Assembly (NCBI RefSeq): GCF_958450345.1
Contig: NC_088782.1
Span: 120,573,980-120,637,979 of the forward strand
Reading direction: 5' to 3'
Source: Calliphora vicina
Lineage: Eukaryota > Arthropoda > Insecta > Diptera > Calliphoridae
DNA: 64,000 bases
Part shown: in pieces, positions 35,626-47,636 of the stretch
Layout of the letters: each line of letters opens with the position of its first letter
How positions within the stretch are numbered: position 1 is the first letter of the stretch
Program-made: the position numbers and the translations under genes
Notes under the pieces: generated by a model
What the model was told of the DNA's origin: nothing
What the model saw: the letters and a program-made list of their open reading frames with translations, nothing else
The model's database searches: none

Positions 35626-36419
35626 ACAATTGACTTCTCTCTGCACTACAGAGAGCACTTGCATGTCATATGTGCCAAAATATATAAATTAGAGTCAGTC
35701 AAGTGATCTATAGTCTGAGACAATAACTGTTTTTATACCCTTCACCTTGGTAAGAAGGGTATGTACAAGCTTGTCATTCCGTTTGTAATGTCCACAATAT
35801 AATTTTTCGACCCTATAAAGTATATATCGAGCCCTAACCGCGAAATTAACGTAAGCTCCAAAAATCAAATTTTATAGGAGAGAGTTTTTTTCGTTTTTAT
35901 TGTAAGTTGTGCGAAGGATTTCTTTAAAAATTAAAATGTAGTCTATTAATGGTATCATACATGCGATAAGTGCATTTTTAAGTTGATTTTGTAAGCAACA
36001 AATTTGTTTTGGAGCTTACGTTATTTTTACTGTCTCTATTACAGGCAGCTGAGACTAAATTGTGGCGCATACGATAAATGCTTTACAAAGAAAAAATATT
36101 TTCTTAAGTTTTGAAAAAAATATATTTTGTTAAAGTATGCAGCAAATTAAATAGTAGGTGCTTAGGAAATTAAGGCACATCTTCTTCATATATTTCGTTT
36201 AAGGCGTCTTTAATAGTTTGGGAATGTTTTAGGCCAATATATTCGTTATAAAAACATATTCTTATTGCAAAGAGCTTTTATATTATTGAATTTATGTGAA
36301 ATTTTTAATTCTGTTTTGTATAGAGGAGGAGGTCCACAGACCGTAGAAGTATTTAAATCAATGTTAATAGTATTTTCCTCGCTATTGTCTAAATAGCCGT
36401 ATATAATTGTAATCACGGT

Positions 36420-36905
36420 TGTATCAAAAAGACCACATCGGGCTTAATTTTACTTTCTATGGAAGAAGCTGATCAGAAAACATTTTCCAGTTTAGAAAAT
36501 CAGAGTACTTTAACGATATACACTCAGGGTTTATTAAGGGTTTATTCTTGCACTTCGAATAACTGTAGGCCACTCACTTGGAGCCCATACAGTTCGGTTT
36601 CGAGTAAATGATTCTATTGTGCTGTGAATAGAATTAACAGGCATCATGGTAAGACCTGGTAGTAAGTAAGTAATTTTAATAGATTTAATGAATTTGGATG
36701 ATATAATAAAATAAGCTATCATGATTAACATGGCTTTATTATGATTTTGCAGGCACAGCTATCGCAATACAATCTTAAATCGTTCAGTTTTCCATTCATC
36801 TAAAATAAGGAGATATTTGTACATTGCAGTACAAATTTCATTATAACATCGTCTTTTTCACCCCATAAAAAAACACAATCCATAAACACTTAAATTCTAA
36901 TACTT
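36420..36905 (-). pseudogene. Degenerate transposase-like gene, C-terminal part (DUF7869-like)
   Basis: On the minus strand, allowing two frame changes, the order is YCDSCA / LQNHNKAMLIMIAYF, then LLPGLTMMPVNSIHSTIESF, NRTVWAPSEWPTVIRSARINP and, one base out of frame, YSDFLNWKMFSDQLLP before a stop. The pattern D-x-C..QN-x-N, then PG..M..(D/N)S-x-HS-x-IE, then W..W..AR..P and a final YSDFLNWK is like proteins annotated DUF7869 in insects, often linked to DNA transposons. That match is from memory and needs a profile search. A separate Lys-rich segment with CTKC at 37700-37590 on the same strand may be its N-terminal part. Confidence 0.6.
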
Positions 36906-36936
36906 ACTATTTTCTTGAATAAAACAGTGTAATATT

Positions 36937-37555
36937 TATACCCTACACCACCATAGTGGGGTGGATATTATGCGTTTGTGCAGATGTAACGCCCAAAAAT
37001 ATTAGTCTAGCACCCACCTTGAAGCATACCGATAGTATACCGATCGACTCAGAATCACTTTCTGAGACTATTAAACGATGTCCGTCCGTCCGTCCGCCCG
37101 TCTGGCTGGCTGTCCATATAAAGCTTGTGCGCAGAGTACAGGTCACAATTTTGTACATATAATTTTTTCGGGAAATTGAAACTGGCTGAAATCGGTCCAT
37201 TATTTCACCTAGCCCCCATACAAATGTACTACCAAAATTGGACTTTATCGGCCATAAATGTTTAATTTATATGGATATATTCACAAATTTTGCTCCAAAT
37301 AAGTTTTATATATACGGAATTTATGTCACCAAATGTTATTGTGATCGGCCCATAAGTTATAGCTCCCATATAAGACCCGCTTCCAAAAATCACTTTAACG
37401 TGCATAAATCTCTTAAAAATGTTGGTATACACATAAAATTCAACATAAATAACTTTCATGTAAACATAAATCTCACCTAATTTCATGGTGATCGGTCCAT
37501 AATTGGTCATAGTTTCCATATAAGGCCCATTTCGAAAATCACTCAAAAATCCTTT
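36937..37555 (+). mobile_element. Second dispersed repeat family (TTTATACCCTACACC), nested
   Basis: Begins TTTATACCCTACACCACCAT, includes a (GTCC)n tract near 37080-37100 and the phrases ATCGGTCCAT and TAGCCCCCATA typical of a widespread muscoid noncoding repeat. It lies between the two remnants of the transposase-like gene, so it inserted after the host transposon. Confidence 0.75.
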
Positions 37556-38385
37556 GTTTTTGTTCCTTCAAAAAAATTCTTAAACTTAAATTTTTTCCTT
37601 GATCACATTTAGTACATCTATCTTTCTTTATTTCAATTTCTTTTGATTTTCTCTCTAGTTCTTCGGCTACTCTTACTTTCGTTTACTGCCCCTTTTTGCT
37701 TTTATGTCGCTTACGTTATTTTTGCGGTAAAGCAAAAAGGTGAGTGTCGCTTACGATATAATTGAAATTAATAATTTCATTATTTCGGGTGTTGTTGCGC
37801 ACGAAAGTTTTCCATAGATTTTCATTAAAAAGTCAATTTTGAAAAAATGTCGCTTACGTTATTTTTGCGGTTAGGGCTCGATATATTCTGGATCCTTGTA
37901 GATAGCGGAGCTCTGTCTGTCTGTTGAAATCAATTTTCTGAAGACCCCAGATATCTTCGGGATCTAAATCTTCAATAATTCTATCAGACATGCTTTCGAG
38001 AAGTTTCCTATTTAAAATCAGTCCACAAATGGCTGAGATATGAGGAAAAATCCAGGACAACCTCGATTTTTGACCTATAACTGGATTACTAAGTCATTAA
38101 TATAGACAATATGGATACCTAATGATAGATATTTCAAAGACCTTTGCAACGACGTATATAAGAATTTTTTTTTCATAAAAAAAAAAAATTTTAAATTTAA
38201 AAAATTTTTGAAAAAAAAATTTTAAAAGATTCGAAAAATTTTTTTTTCCAAAAATTAAAAAAAAAACTTTGGAAAAAAAAATAAATTTTGTTTACCTAAG
38301 AATATTTAAAACTTTTATTTTGAAGTATAATTTGGTGAAGGGTATATAAGAATCGGCACAGCCGAATATAGCTCTCTTACTTGTT

Positions 38386-39154
38386 AAGGATACATTGATT
38401 ATTTGATTAACTGTTGGTTATATTAGGATTTTAACTAATAACATTGCACTGTAGGTTTTTGCTAGGTTTGTTTCTCAGTTTCATTTACTCTAGAATGATG
38501 CCTGTTAAAAACAATTTTGAGTATTTAAACTGTGAGAAAAATTCAACTTACTTCAGATGATCCTTATAATTGAAAAAACCACAATTTTCATTTACATTTT
38601 TTCTGCTTTATTTTCATTTTATAAAAAGTAATATAAATATTTAAATAATTTATTTATTTTATTATTGTTTATATTATTTATTTTAGGATATATATAAATA
38701 AGTTCATAAAAAAATACATTTTCTATAAACATTTGCTAATTGACTAATAAAAAATAATTGAAGCTAACAATTTTTTTAAAAAAAGTTTTATTAAATTATA
38801 TAATACAATTTTTATTAAAAGATTTAAATAAAAGAGGCTAAAATTTTTTATGTTATAAATTATAAATTCTTCTGCTTCTTCCACAATACCTTCAGATTAA
38901 TTTCTAGTTGTCTGGAAAAATGTTTAACAATTTCTTATTTAGCTGTGAAAGTAATCTTTAAATTTATAACAATTTCATTTAGTTTTAAACACTTATAATT
39001 TAGAAGAAATTTCTTAATTATAAACAAAATAATTTCTTTAATAATTTCAATACAGCTCTATAATTTACAATCAAATTTAGTCTAAATATTTTACAAACTG
39101 CCACTATCATGTTACAAAACTAAGCCTTGCAATTATAGGCTAGGAATCTAAGAT
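38386..39154 (-). other. knrl 3' flank / probable 3' UTR
   Basis: This very AT-rich stretch lies between the knrl stop codon and the nearest dispersed repeat (ending at 38385). On the minus strand there are AATAAA hexamers at 38792-38787 and 38612-38607, giving a 3' UTR of roughly 370-560 nt if either is used; several AATAAA-like variants lie nearby, so the true cleavage site cannot be decided from sequence. Confidence 0.45.
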
Positions 39155-40843
39155 TTACAACTTGTTGGTTAAATCCAAAGCCGAGCCTGTCTTTTTTGCC
39201 ACCTTAACTGTTACTTCATCCTGTTCTTCTGCTGAGTTTTGAGAATTACACTCCTCAAATTTTCTCTTAACCCCCTTACCCTTGACTTTGATTTCCTCTT
39301 CACTGTCATTGTTGTTATTATTCAAACAATTTCTGGTAAACTCATGGCTTCTCCAAACCTCCTTTTCCTCCAACTCCTCACTATTATCGTTTGCTTCATT
39401 GCCTTCATTTTCCTGATCAGAAGATGAATCACAACGATTGCTAAGGCTTAAACAGCTGGACACAGAACTGGCGGTTTTCATACTCAAATCTATGGGATTA
39501 TCTTGACCTCTGGGTGAGGATGAATCTTGATTTAGCGATTTGCTACTTTGATCATCCTCTATGTCTATGGGTGATCTGGGAGGAGTCATGGATACTACCA
39601 AATCTTCCTCCTCTTCCTCATCATGCGGCTCACTATCCTGGCCATTTGAATGGGAATCGTTTAGGGATTTAGTTTGATGTTCTGTTAGATCTTCGTCCAC
39701 CTCCTCCTCATTACTTTGCCGGGAAGTATTGCTGTGATTGCGGCCACTTTCTGAGTTGGGTGTGACCAGGGCGGAGATGGAGTGATCGTGTTTGGTAAGA
39801 TTGGGTATTTTGGTGACCATGGGTGGAGGTGATTGTTGTTGGGACTTGAGCACAGCATCCAAATAGAAACGTTTGGTTAATTCTTCGGCTGCCTTGCTGC
39901 CATTTGGTATGTGATTATTGTTTAAGGCATCCGAGCGTGGTGTAATTAGTGATGAATCCTGCTTGTGATCCTCTAATTTACGCTCTTCCGTTGAGGTGGT
40001 TATAGTTGTGGGATGAAATCTGGGAGCATTATTGAATAGCTGATGGACAGCAGCTGCAGCAGCCTGTTGCTCGGGGGAGGGTTTCAGCAAGCCAGCATGG
40101 GCATGTTGATAAAGGGCAGGATGATAGCCAGGAAACAGCAGATGAGAGGGAGGTAGAAAACTGGGTGGTGGCATGACGGGCATGGAGGAGAGGGCAGGAA
40201 AAGGCAATGGTAAAAAGGGAGGTAGATCTTTTCTTAAATGGGAGGAATGTGGTGGAGGCGGGGGGCCCACAGAAGATGTTGAGCTGGCAGAGGCGGCATC
40301 CAAAGCAGCATGTTTATTAGACAGATGCATAAGACCAGCATTAGTTCTACCATTTATCTCCACCGAGCCATCGGAGTTATGGGAGTCGGGGGAACTAACA
40401 GAGGGTGAGGCAGCAGGATGTTTGGCATATTCCTCCAAACTCAGCATCATGAGTTCTTCTTTAGTTCGTGGAGGATATAAGCCGGAATAGGCGCCCGCAT
40501 GACCCAGCATACCCAAGGCAGCTGCTGCGGCTGAAGGTGGTGGTATGCCCGGAGGCTTGGCATGCATAGCAGCAGCCGCATTATGAGCCTGTTGTTGGTT
40601 GTTTTGATGGGCTGCCATGGCGGCTGCCGCCTGCTGTTGTTGCTCCTGCAGCAGGCAATGAATCTTAAACCAATTGGATCTTCTGCCATAACGTGAACCG
40701 CTCTTGGACATGCCCACCATTAAACACTTGCGTAAGCGACAAGCTTTGCAGGCCGTGCGATTCTTTTTATTGATGATGCACTCTCCATTGTTCTTGCAAT
40801 CCGATATGGAGGATAGATTATTATAGGAGCGGCCAAAGAATGA
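39155..40843 (-). CDS. knrl: knirps-like (knrl) nuclear receptor-type transcription factor, coding exon 2
   Basis: This exon encodes residues 27-588 of a 588-residue protein and ends in TAA at 39157-39155. It begins after a clean acceptor (TGATTTTCAG) with SFFGRSYNN, completing finger 1, then finger 2 with Cys42, Cys48, Cys58 and Cys61, and CRLRKC at 61-66. Next comes the knirps-family box, with [20 protein letters not shown] at about 74-93, then poly-Q and poly-A, a proline-rich stretch near 230-270 ([17 protein letters not shown]), the [16 protein letters not shown] motif near 345-365, an acidic run before [18 protein letters not shown] at 476-483, and a C-terminal ALDLTNKL. There is no ligand-binding domain, as is usual for the Knirps/Knrl/Eagle group. 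PxDLS is the known CtBP-docking motif, so the protein is probably a short-range repressor in the nucleus. Finger sequence ([28 protein letters not shown]), the [10 protein letters not shown] segment and the C-terminus fit Knrl rather than Knirps or Eagle. The reading frame is intact. Confidence 0.95.
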   Translation of the reverse strand, partial: SFFGRSYNNLSSISDCKNNGECIINKKNRTACKACRLRKCLMVGMSKSGSRYGRRSNWFKIHCLLQEQQQQAAAAMAAHQNNQQQAHNAAAAMHAKPPGIPPPSAAAAALGMLGHAGAYSGLYPPRTKEELMMLSLEEYAKHPAASPSVSSPDSHNSDGSVEINGRTNAGLMHLSNKHAALDAASASSTSSVGPPPPPHSSHLRKDLPPFLPLPFPALSSMPVMPPPSFLPPSHLLFPGYHPALYQHAHAGLLKPSPEQQAAAAAVHQLFNNAPRFHPTTITTSTEERKLEDHKQDSSLITPRSDALNNNHIPNGSKAAEELTKRFYLDAVLKSQQQSPPPMVTKIPNLTKHDHSISALVTPNSESGRNHSNTSRQSNEEEVDEDLTEHQTKSLNDSHSNGQDSEPHDEEEEEDLVVSMTPPRSPIDIEDDQSSKSLNQDSSSPRGQDNPIDLSMKTASSVSSCLSLSNRCDSSSDQENEGNEANDNSEELEEKEVWRSHEFTRNCLNNNNNDSEEEIKVKGKGVKRKFEECNSQNSAEEQDEVTVKVAKKTGSALDLTNKL

Positions 40844-41815
40844 CTGAAAATCAGAGTAAGAAAAATAAATTATTTAAAACTAATTAATTTTTTTGTTTAA
40901 ATCATATTCTAAAATAAATTATGGCGTTAACCTTTTTTTGTGTGTTCAACAGCTCAGTTCTATATTTCTTATGTTAAACGAAATAATTTAAAAATAAATT
41001 TGTTTAAACTAAATGGCCCTCTTTTGTCATTATTAAATCATGTTACATGCCACAATATTACGACTTTTAAAATGATTTGCTTGTCTTATTGTTCGTGGTG
41101 TAGGTGTTTTTTTTAGGTTTAGTTTGAGTCAAGGAGTTTTTTTTTTGTCTGCAAACTATGTGGGTTCTTGCCAAATACATTTGTTCGTTTATACTTATTT
41201 TGAGTCATTAAGATTTATATGACAGTCCAAAAGCAATTTGTTGGTTTCTTTGCTTTAAAAGTGATTAATTTGTCAACAAAATGTTTTAACATTATTTTGT
41301 TTGATTTTTTTTTGTTGTTGTTGTTCTGCATTCAAATTAGTTTTTGTTAAATTGCTGAAATAAAATGCAGCTAATTGAGAAAATATGACAAATGCCGTTT
41401 AAGTTTTAGTTGTGGGGTTTTAGTATTAATTTGTCAACATAATGTTAAGACAATTTATTTTAAAGTTATAAAATTTTGCTCGATTTTATAGTTTAGTTTG
41501 TAAACTATAAACTGAAATTTTGTATTTTGTTTGTAGTTTAATATTTATTGTTTGCATTTTGTTTGGTATTTGTTTAGAAGTTAAATTGTGGGAATTTGTT
41601 GGAAATATTTCATAAATTTTTGAGAATTTTTTTTTTGTTTAAATTAAAGATGACTAGACATTTTCCCATAGAATTTTTGTTTGGTTGCAATAAGAATTGA
41701 TAAATTAGTGATGGAAATAACATTCTAATAGAAACTTGCTTAGACTATTTGAATCTTCGCTGGTAAGACCAAAGCCGTCACACACAAATTTTGTACGAAG
41801 TACATCATATTGTTA

Positions 41816-43320
41816 TTTCGGATTTAAGCTAGCGACTTTGGAATTCGGGTTTTCACCCTCCAATTGTGTCTCCAAGAAGAGCCGAGTGGTTTGGATCTCG
41901 ACAGCTGTTTGAAGAAGGTTCAGTTTTCATTGATGGGTCCAAGAGAGAATCTTACACTGGAGCAGAAGTTTATGTAGTAGCTGGGGACATGAAAGTGTCA
42001 TACAGACTCCCAGACGAATGCAGCGTCTTCCAGGCAGAGATCCTAGCAATGTATAAGGACACGAAGTAGGTCAGGCTAGTATCCCTATTGGGATTTCGGA
42101 TTTAAGCTAACGAGTTTGGAATTCGGGTTTTCACCCTCCAATTTTGTTTCCAAGTAGAGCCGAGTGGTTGGAATCTCGACAGATCTTTGAAAGGGGTTAA
42201 GTTTTCATTGATGGGTTCAAGATGGAATCTGCCACTTAAGCCGGAGTTTATGTAGTAGCTGAGGACATCAAGGTGTCATATAGACTCCCAGACGAATGCA
42301 GCGTCTTCCAGGCAGACATTCTAGCGATGTATAAGGAAACGATTTTTCACCCCCAATTGTGTTTCCAAATAGAGCCGAGTGGTTGGAATCTTGACAGCTC
42401 TTTGAAGGGGGTTAAGTTTTCATTGATGGGTCCAAGTTTATGTAGTAGACGAGGACATCAAAGTATCATACAGAGTCCCAGACGAATGCAGCGTCTAGGG
42501 TAATGACTTTAGACTTCGGTAGTTTACCCCAATTGTGTCTCCAAGTAGAGTCGAGTGATTTGAATATCGACAGCTCTTTAAAGGGGGTTAAGTTTTCACA
42601 GATGAAATGTGGCACTGAAGCCGGAGTTTATGTAGTAGGCGAGGACATCAAAGTATCATACAGAGTTCCAGACGAATGCAGCGTCTAGAGTAACGACTTT
42701 AGAATTCTGTATTTAAACTCCAATTGTGTTTCCAAGTTGGGGCGAGTGGTTTGGATCTGGACAGCTGTTTGTAGAGGGTACAGTTTTCACTGATGTTTCC
42801 AAAATGGAATCTGGCACTGAAGCCTGAGTGTATGTAGTAGGCGAGGACATAAAAGTATCATACAGACTCCCAGACGAATGCAGCGTCTTCCAGGCAGATA
42901 TTCTAGCGATGTGTTTCCAAATAGAGCCGAGTGGTTGGAATCTCAACAGCTCTTTCAAGGGGTTTTAGTTTTTACTGATGGGTCCAAGATGGAATCTGGC
43001 ACTGAAGCCGGAGTTTATGTAGTAGAAGAGGACATCAAAGTGTCTTACAGAGTCCCAGACGAATGCAACGTCTAGGGTAACGACTTTAGACTTCGGTTTT
43101 TCACCCCCCAATTGTGTTTCGTAGTAGGGACGAGTGGGTTGGATCTGGACAGCTGTTTGAATTCAGTTCACTTTTTACTAGAGCTGATGTTTATGTAATA
43201 GCTGAAGACATCAAAGTGTCAGACAGACTCCCAACCGAATGCAACATCTTCCAGGAAGAGATCCTAGCGATGTATAAAGCAACGGTTTTACAGTGGAACA
43301 TATTCTGTGTAATCTGTTCT
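41816..43320 (+). repeat. Seven tandem copies of an RNase H segment of a LOA-like LINE
   Basis: A segment encoding FTDGSKMESGTEAGVYVV, then KVSYRVPDECSVFQAEIL, repeats with the codons for DEC(S/N)V(F) near 42013, 42291, 42481, 42671, 42873, 43058 and 43238. Spacing is 180-280 bp. The copies differ by indels at the ends; several are cut after GACGAATGCAGCGTCT. The TDGSK and FQAE motifs are the first two acidic positions of a retrotransposon RNase H fold, and the segment resembles the RNase H of the element at 23036. The rest of the element is absent. This is tandem duplication, not seven insertions. No copy is a functional gene. Confidence 0.85.
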
Positions 43321-43324
43321 AGAT

Positions 43325-45670
43325 AAGATGGTCTCAGGGGAAATATTACATGATGAACTGGGGGATAAAGCTAGATATGCTTTAGGTAGTCTGTAAAGCC
43401 TTCCCCAGAAACCCATGGTACAACCAGGAGTGTCACAATGCAACCGTACAGAACAATTCTTCATAACTGGCAACACTGCAGTCCGCTGTAACGCGAAAAG
43501 TACGGGAGGGGGTCAGGGAGAAAAGGAGAGAGGAGTAACTCCTGTTCTGCGCAAGAAAACATAAAGGAAACGCGCGAGTAGAGAGAGGAGATGGAGATGT
43601 ACCAAAAAGTAGAACACCAAACAGAGAACATTGGTACTGGTAGTTTCTTCTGTAAAGATAAACATGGACCCTAATGACAGATACTGAAAGTGTACTGAGG
43701 ATATGGAATGAATATTTTTACACGCTGTTGGTATCAGATGATAGTAGCGACGAAGATATCCTTGTCAAAATTAAATATCCCGGCTTAAAAAGAATAAAGC
43801 TGTAGATGCCGACCAGGAGTGTCGCGATGCAGGGAAATACGATGCATACCTGGCAACATTACAGTCCACTGTAACTCGAGGAGTACGGGTGAGACATTGG
43901 GAGAAAAAGGAGAGGAGAGAAACGCCAGTTCAACTGCAAGAACAAAATAAAAAAAGGCGCGAATGTGTAAAGATCGAGATGTACCAAAAGTTTATCCTTT
44001 AAAGATAAAGACGGAAACCTAGTGACCGATACTGAAAGTAATACTGAGGACATGGAAACAAAATGTTTTCATGCTGTTGGTATCAGATGATAGTAGCGGT
44101 GAAGATGCCCTTGCCTCGAGATGAGCCAAAATGTAGAACACCAGGTAGAGGGCATTGGTACTGGTAGTTTCTCCTGTAAAGTTAAAGATGGAAACCTAGT
44201 GACAGATACTGAAATTATACTGAGGATATGGAAACAACATTTCTACATGCTGTTGGTATCAGATGATAGTAGCGACGAAGATACCTTTGCCAAAATGAGG
44301 TTGAAAAATAAATTTCCCGGCTGAAGAACAATAAAGCTGCAGCTGCCGATGATTTGCCGCAAAACTGTTTAAAGCCGGAGACGACGAGTTGTTAATTAGT
44401 ATCCACCGACTTGTATGAAACATTTGACTAGAGTAACGCATACCCGATATCTGGAACTTCAGCATGTTATGACCTGTGCATAAGAAAGGAGACAAAACCG
44501 TATGCGCCAACTATAGAGGCATAAGTATCCTTCCTTTTAATAGCCAATTCTATCGATCAGACTATGTGAACGATTGAAAACTAAAGTCAGTGAAATAATA
44601 GGATCATATCAATGTGGCTGGTAAATCGAATACCTACCAGATATTTACATTACGACAGACTCTGAGAAGACTCAAGAAAAACAAATCGACACCTATCACC
44701 TGTATAGAGGTATATGTCTCCTTCCTATTGCATAACAAATTCTATCGATCGTACTATGTGAACGATTGTAAACTAAAGTCGGTAAAATAATAGGATCATA
44801 TCAATGTGACTTTGGAACTGGTAAATCCATCATCGACCAGATATTTACACTACAATAGATGCACCTATCACCTGTTCGTCGAATACAAAGCTGCTTTTGA
44901 CAGTCAAATACGAGCAAAGGTATTTAAAGCTATGTCTGAGTTTGGTATAACTGCAAAGTTACTACTCTTCTACAGAATTACTTAAACTGATACAAGATCA
45001 TCGGTTAAAATTGATAAATTCCTCTTCGAGAGACCTCTCTGAGATCTCTTTAACATTTTGTTTGAAGAAATCCTAAGTGCTTCTGCACTTAATAGAGCAG
45101 GCACAATTTATTTCAATGCTACTCGCTTATGCCGATGATATTGATATCATGGGTCGGACTGTGCGAGAGGTAACTGCAACATTTTCCAGCATCGAAAAGG
45201 AGTCGGCAAAAGTGGGTCTGGTAGTAAATGAAAATAAAACAAAGTTAATGGTATCAAACGAACAAGAAAGCTACCAGTTGGTGACTATAACTTTGGCATA
45301 AACCAAACAAATAACATAAGTTTGGAGATAAAACGAAGAACTATTATTGTTAATAGATGCTATTTTGGTCTAAGCAAGTAGTTTTGAAACAAGGTCCTCT
45401 CTCGACGAACCAAAATTATACTCTATAGAACGCTTGTATTACCCGTGATGTAATACGCCGCTGAACTTGGGTTCTTAGGCATACAGATGAAGCTGTTTGA
45501 GACATTTTTCGGCGAGAAAGTCATTCAAATTCGATCTAGTATGAAGACATAGAAAGGGAAAACTAAAGTCCGGTGGAAGGATCAAGCTTAGGAGGATCTC
45601 GCAAAACTTGGCGCTAGAAAATGGAGTCGAAAAGTAGGTCTGGGTTGATTAACAACTCGCGCGGCATTGT
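43325..45670 (+). pseudogene. Dead RTE-like LINE with internal duplications
   Basis: Protein fragments appear in the order expected for RTE/BovB-type pol: PWYNQEC-like codons near 43410, a TDTE..LRIWKQHFYMLLVSDDSS block present three times (near 43680, 44030 and 44200), then VCANYRGISIL (44495), a QIFTLRQTLRRL segment (44640), HLFVEYKAAFDSQ (44870), LLAYADDIDIMGRTVREVTA (45120; YADD catalytic motif), VGLVVNENKTKLMVS and RCYFGLSKQ. A second repeat of the FYRS.YVND..LKS segment is at 44545 and 44735. Stops and frameshifts are everywhere. Confidence 0.87.
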
Positions 45671-47142
45671 AACTATTTTTTAAGAGCAATCAGGCCCGTT
45701 TTAGTTTTTTTGCCTTCGACACTTTAGCGTTTCACTCTGGCACGTGTGTGATGTAAGGCACCAACCGCGTGTTTTTAATTTATGTCGATACTGGTGGAGT
45801 CCATTTTAAACTCATATTGTTAATCTGGTGGAGTAACATTCAAAACTCTGGGCATCAACTGGTGGAGTACCATTATCACTCTTAATTTTAATAACAGGGT
45901 TTAAGCGTTTCAGCTTCCTATATAGGACGACTAGGCACTAACTTAATTCGATGTAGGACAACCTGACAATTTGAGAGTCTTGTGACTAACTTTTAAATGA
46001 AAAAATATGAAAATTGTGTCGACGAACATTAGCTCGACAATCATGGAAAACTATTCTGAATCAGTTTGTTTCTAGCCATCTAAGTAAGTGAGTAATCTGT
46101 TAGGCTTTATCAGGGGAATAGGCTGGCTATTTTAGGTTACTGGATTTCAGTCTATACTTATTTCCTGCACTTTTTGGAAAGTCAAAATTTGAATATTAGC
46201 TTTGTGAGCCCCAAGATACTATATCAGCTCAGGACAGTTAGCCTTATGGATCAATAGGACAAAATACAGAATTATTCTATAATATTTTGTATTTCTCAAA
46301 TACAAAACCTACAATACAACAGATTAGCAATTGTTTAAGTGCAACTACATTACATGCCCCCTTAGTAACTAACGAATTAACTAACTCACTAACATACCAC
46401 CTCAATGCCATTAACAACAATTGCATTTACCAGTTAAAACAAATAAACAATTTAATTCAATGGGGGCAAAAATAAACAACTTAACCAAAATATATAATAA
46501 AAAACAAAAATAAATAAATAAAAAAAAACTACAAACTGGCAAAAGAGCACTTCCACCATACATAGAAATAACACATAGTCTATGGAAGGGGCTGCACTTT
46601 GGCAACACAAAAGGTTAAACAATAAACTACTCTAAAAACAATCAGCTCCAAGAAGTTAGAACACTTATGCCAACAAAAACATGATGGCAGTAAATCACAA
46701 TTGCCGCTTCAAATGAATGAATGAATGAATGAATGGCAATAGAACAAAACTAAACACTGACAAAAACTGAACAAAAATTGCCAAAATCAAAAAAAAAAAA
46801 CCAGCAAACAAACAAACTTACAATGCAAACAAGCACTTTTAAGGTTAATTGGGCATCAAGATTACTGGGTCGGAAATGGGATTTACGGTTACATTTGAAA
46901 GAGCAACCAGCCTTCTTAGTAAATTTTGCTATGACTGTAGGTCTGTCTGTCTGTCTGTCAGTTGTTCATGCATAGACTAACACCATCATTTGCAAAAAAA
47001 AAAAAAATTAAAAAAAATACTACTGATTTGCTCTTTTGATGAGTTGAGTTTGATTTGTTTGCCATACAAAACTAAAGTAATTTAACTGGAAACTAAGCAA
47101 AACAAAAGTCTTAAGCAACAAACTTTTTTCCCTACTGATTTT

Positions 47143-47636
47143 TTTTAATACTCACCATCAACAAAGATGGGAGGTGTAATGATTTTGTCATAACGTTTGT
47201 AACACATAAAAGTATTCATTGCAGAGCCACAAAAATAAAGTATTCTGGATCCTCGTAAAACTCTAAGATGATCTAGTTATGTCCGTCCGTCTGTCTCTCC
47301 GTTTGTCCTTTGTCCGTCTGTATGTTTGTTGAAAACACGATAGGGCCTTAATGAAAGGAGCTAGATGGATGATATTCCCCACAAATACCCTCTGTTGATA
47401 AGGTTTGTTAGCTGTTGAAAATGAGCAATATAGCTCAAAGATTTCACCTATTTCCCATACAAATTCCTTCTGGAATACTGTTTGAACAGTCATTAATACG
47501 TAGATTATGCGGAAATCCTGATAATGTGTTGCACAAATTAGTTCTAAAACCTCTGAAATTATAATGGAAAGTATGGCGAAAATCCCCATACAAGGTCCCC
47601 CACAGAAAATGACTTCAACATTCATTATTATCTTAC
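47143..47636 (+). mobile_element. Dispersed repeat, left part (interrupted by the mariner cluster)
   Basis: Starts with TACTCACCATCAACAAAGAT, includes a (GTCC/GTCTG)n tract near 47281-47330 and ends at TTATCTTACTGGA. The matching right part, with GAGGATCGGTCCATAATTAA and CCCCTATAT, appears after the mariner at about 50820. Confidence 0.7.

Larger units (their letters stand above)
35827..37881 (-). mobile_element. Unclassified TIR DNA transposon (about 2.05 kb) with subterminal repeats
   Basis: The ends match over 29 of 33 bases: TCGAGCCCTAACCGC at 35827 is inverted as GCGGTTAGGGCTCGA at 37867-37881. The internal motif GCTTACGTTATTTTT recurs at about 36014 and 37711 and again next to the right end, as subterminal repeats. 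The insertion splits a dispersed repeat, which proves mobility. The target duplication cannot be read because the site is an AT run; TA, ATAT or longer are all possible. It contains a broken gene on the minus strand and a nested repeat at 36937-37555. Confidence 0.82.
35730..38385 (+). mobile_element. TATACCCTT dispersed repeat, copy 2 (split by a transposon)
   Basis: The left piece, 35730-35826, starts TTTTATACCCTTCACCTTGG; the right piece, 37882-38385, resumes at ATATATTCTGGATCC and ends TCGGCACAGCCGAATATAGC then CTCTCTTACTTG. Joined, they have the order of copy 1 at 2217-3183. The interruption occurs at an AT-dinucleotide run. Confidence 0.85.

Noticed and set aside
38580..39154. Pumilio-type TGTAAAT motifs in the knrl 3' flank
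   Set aside because: Only near-consensus matches, in DNA so AT-rich that they are expected by chance.
40173..40490. 105-codon plus-strand frame
   Set aside because: Antisense shadow of the Pro/Ala-rich part of knrl exon 2.
45780..45880. Three spaced copies of a TGGTGGAGT-containing motif
   Set aside because: Too few and too short to define a repeat family; may be chance or the tail of the RTE-like element.
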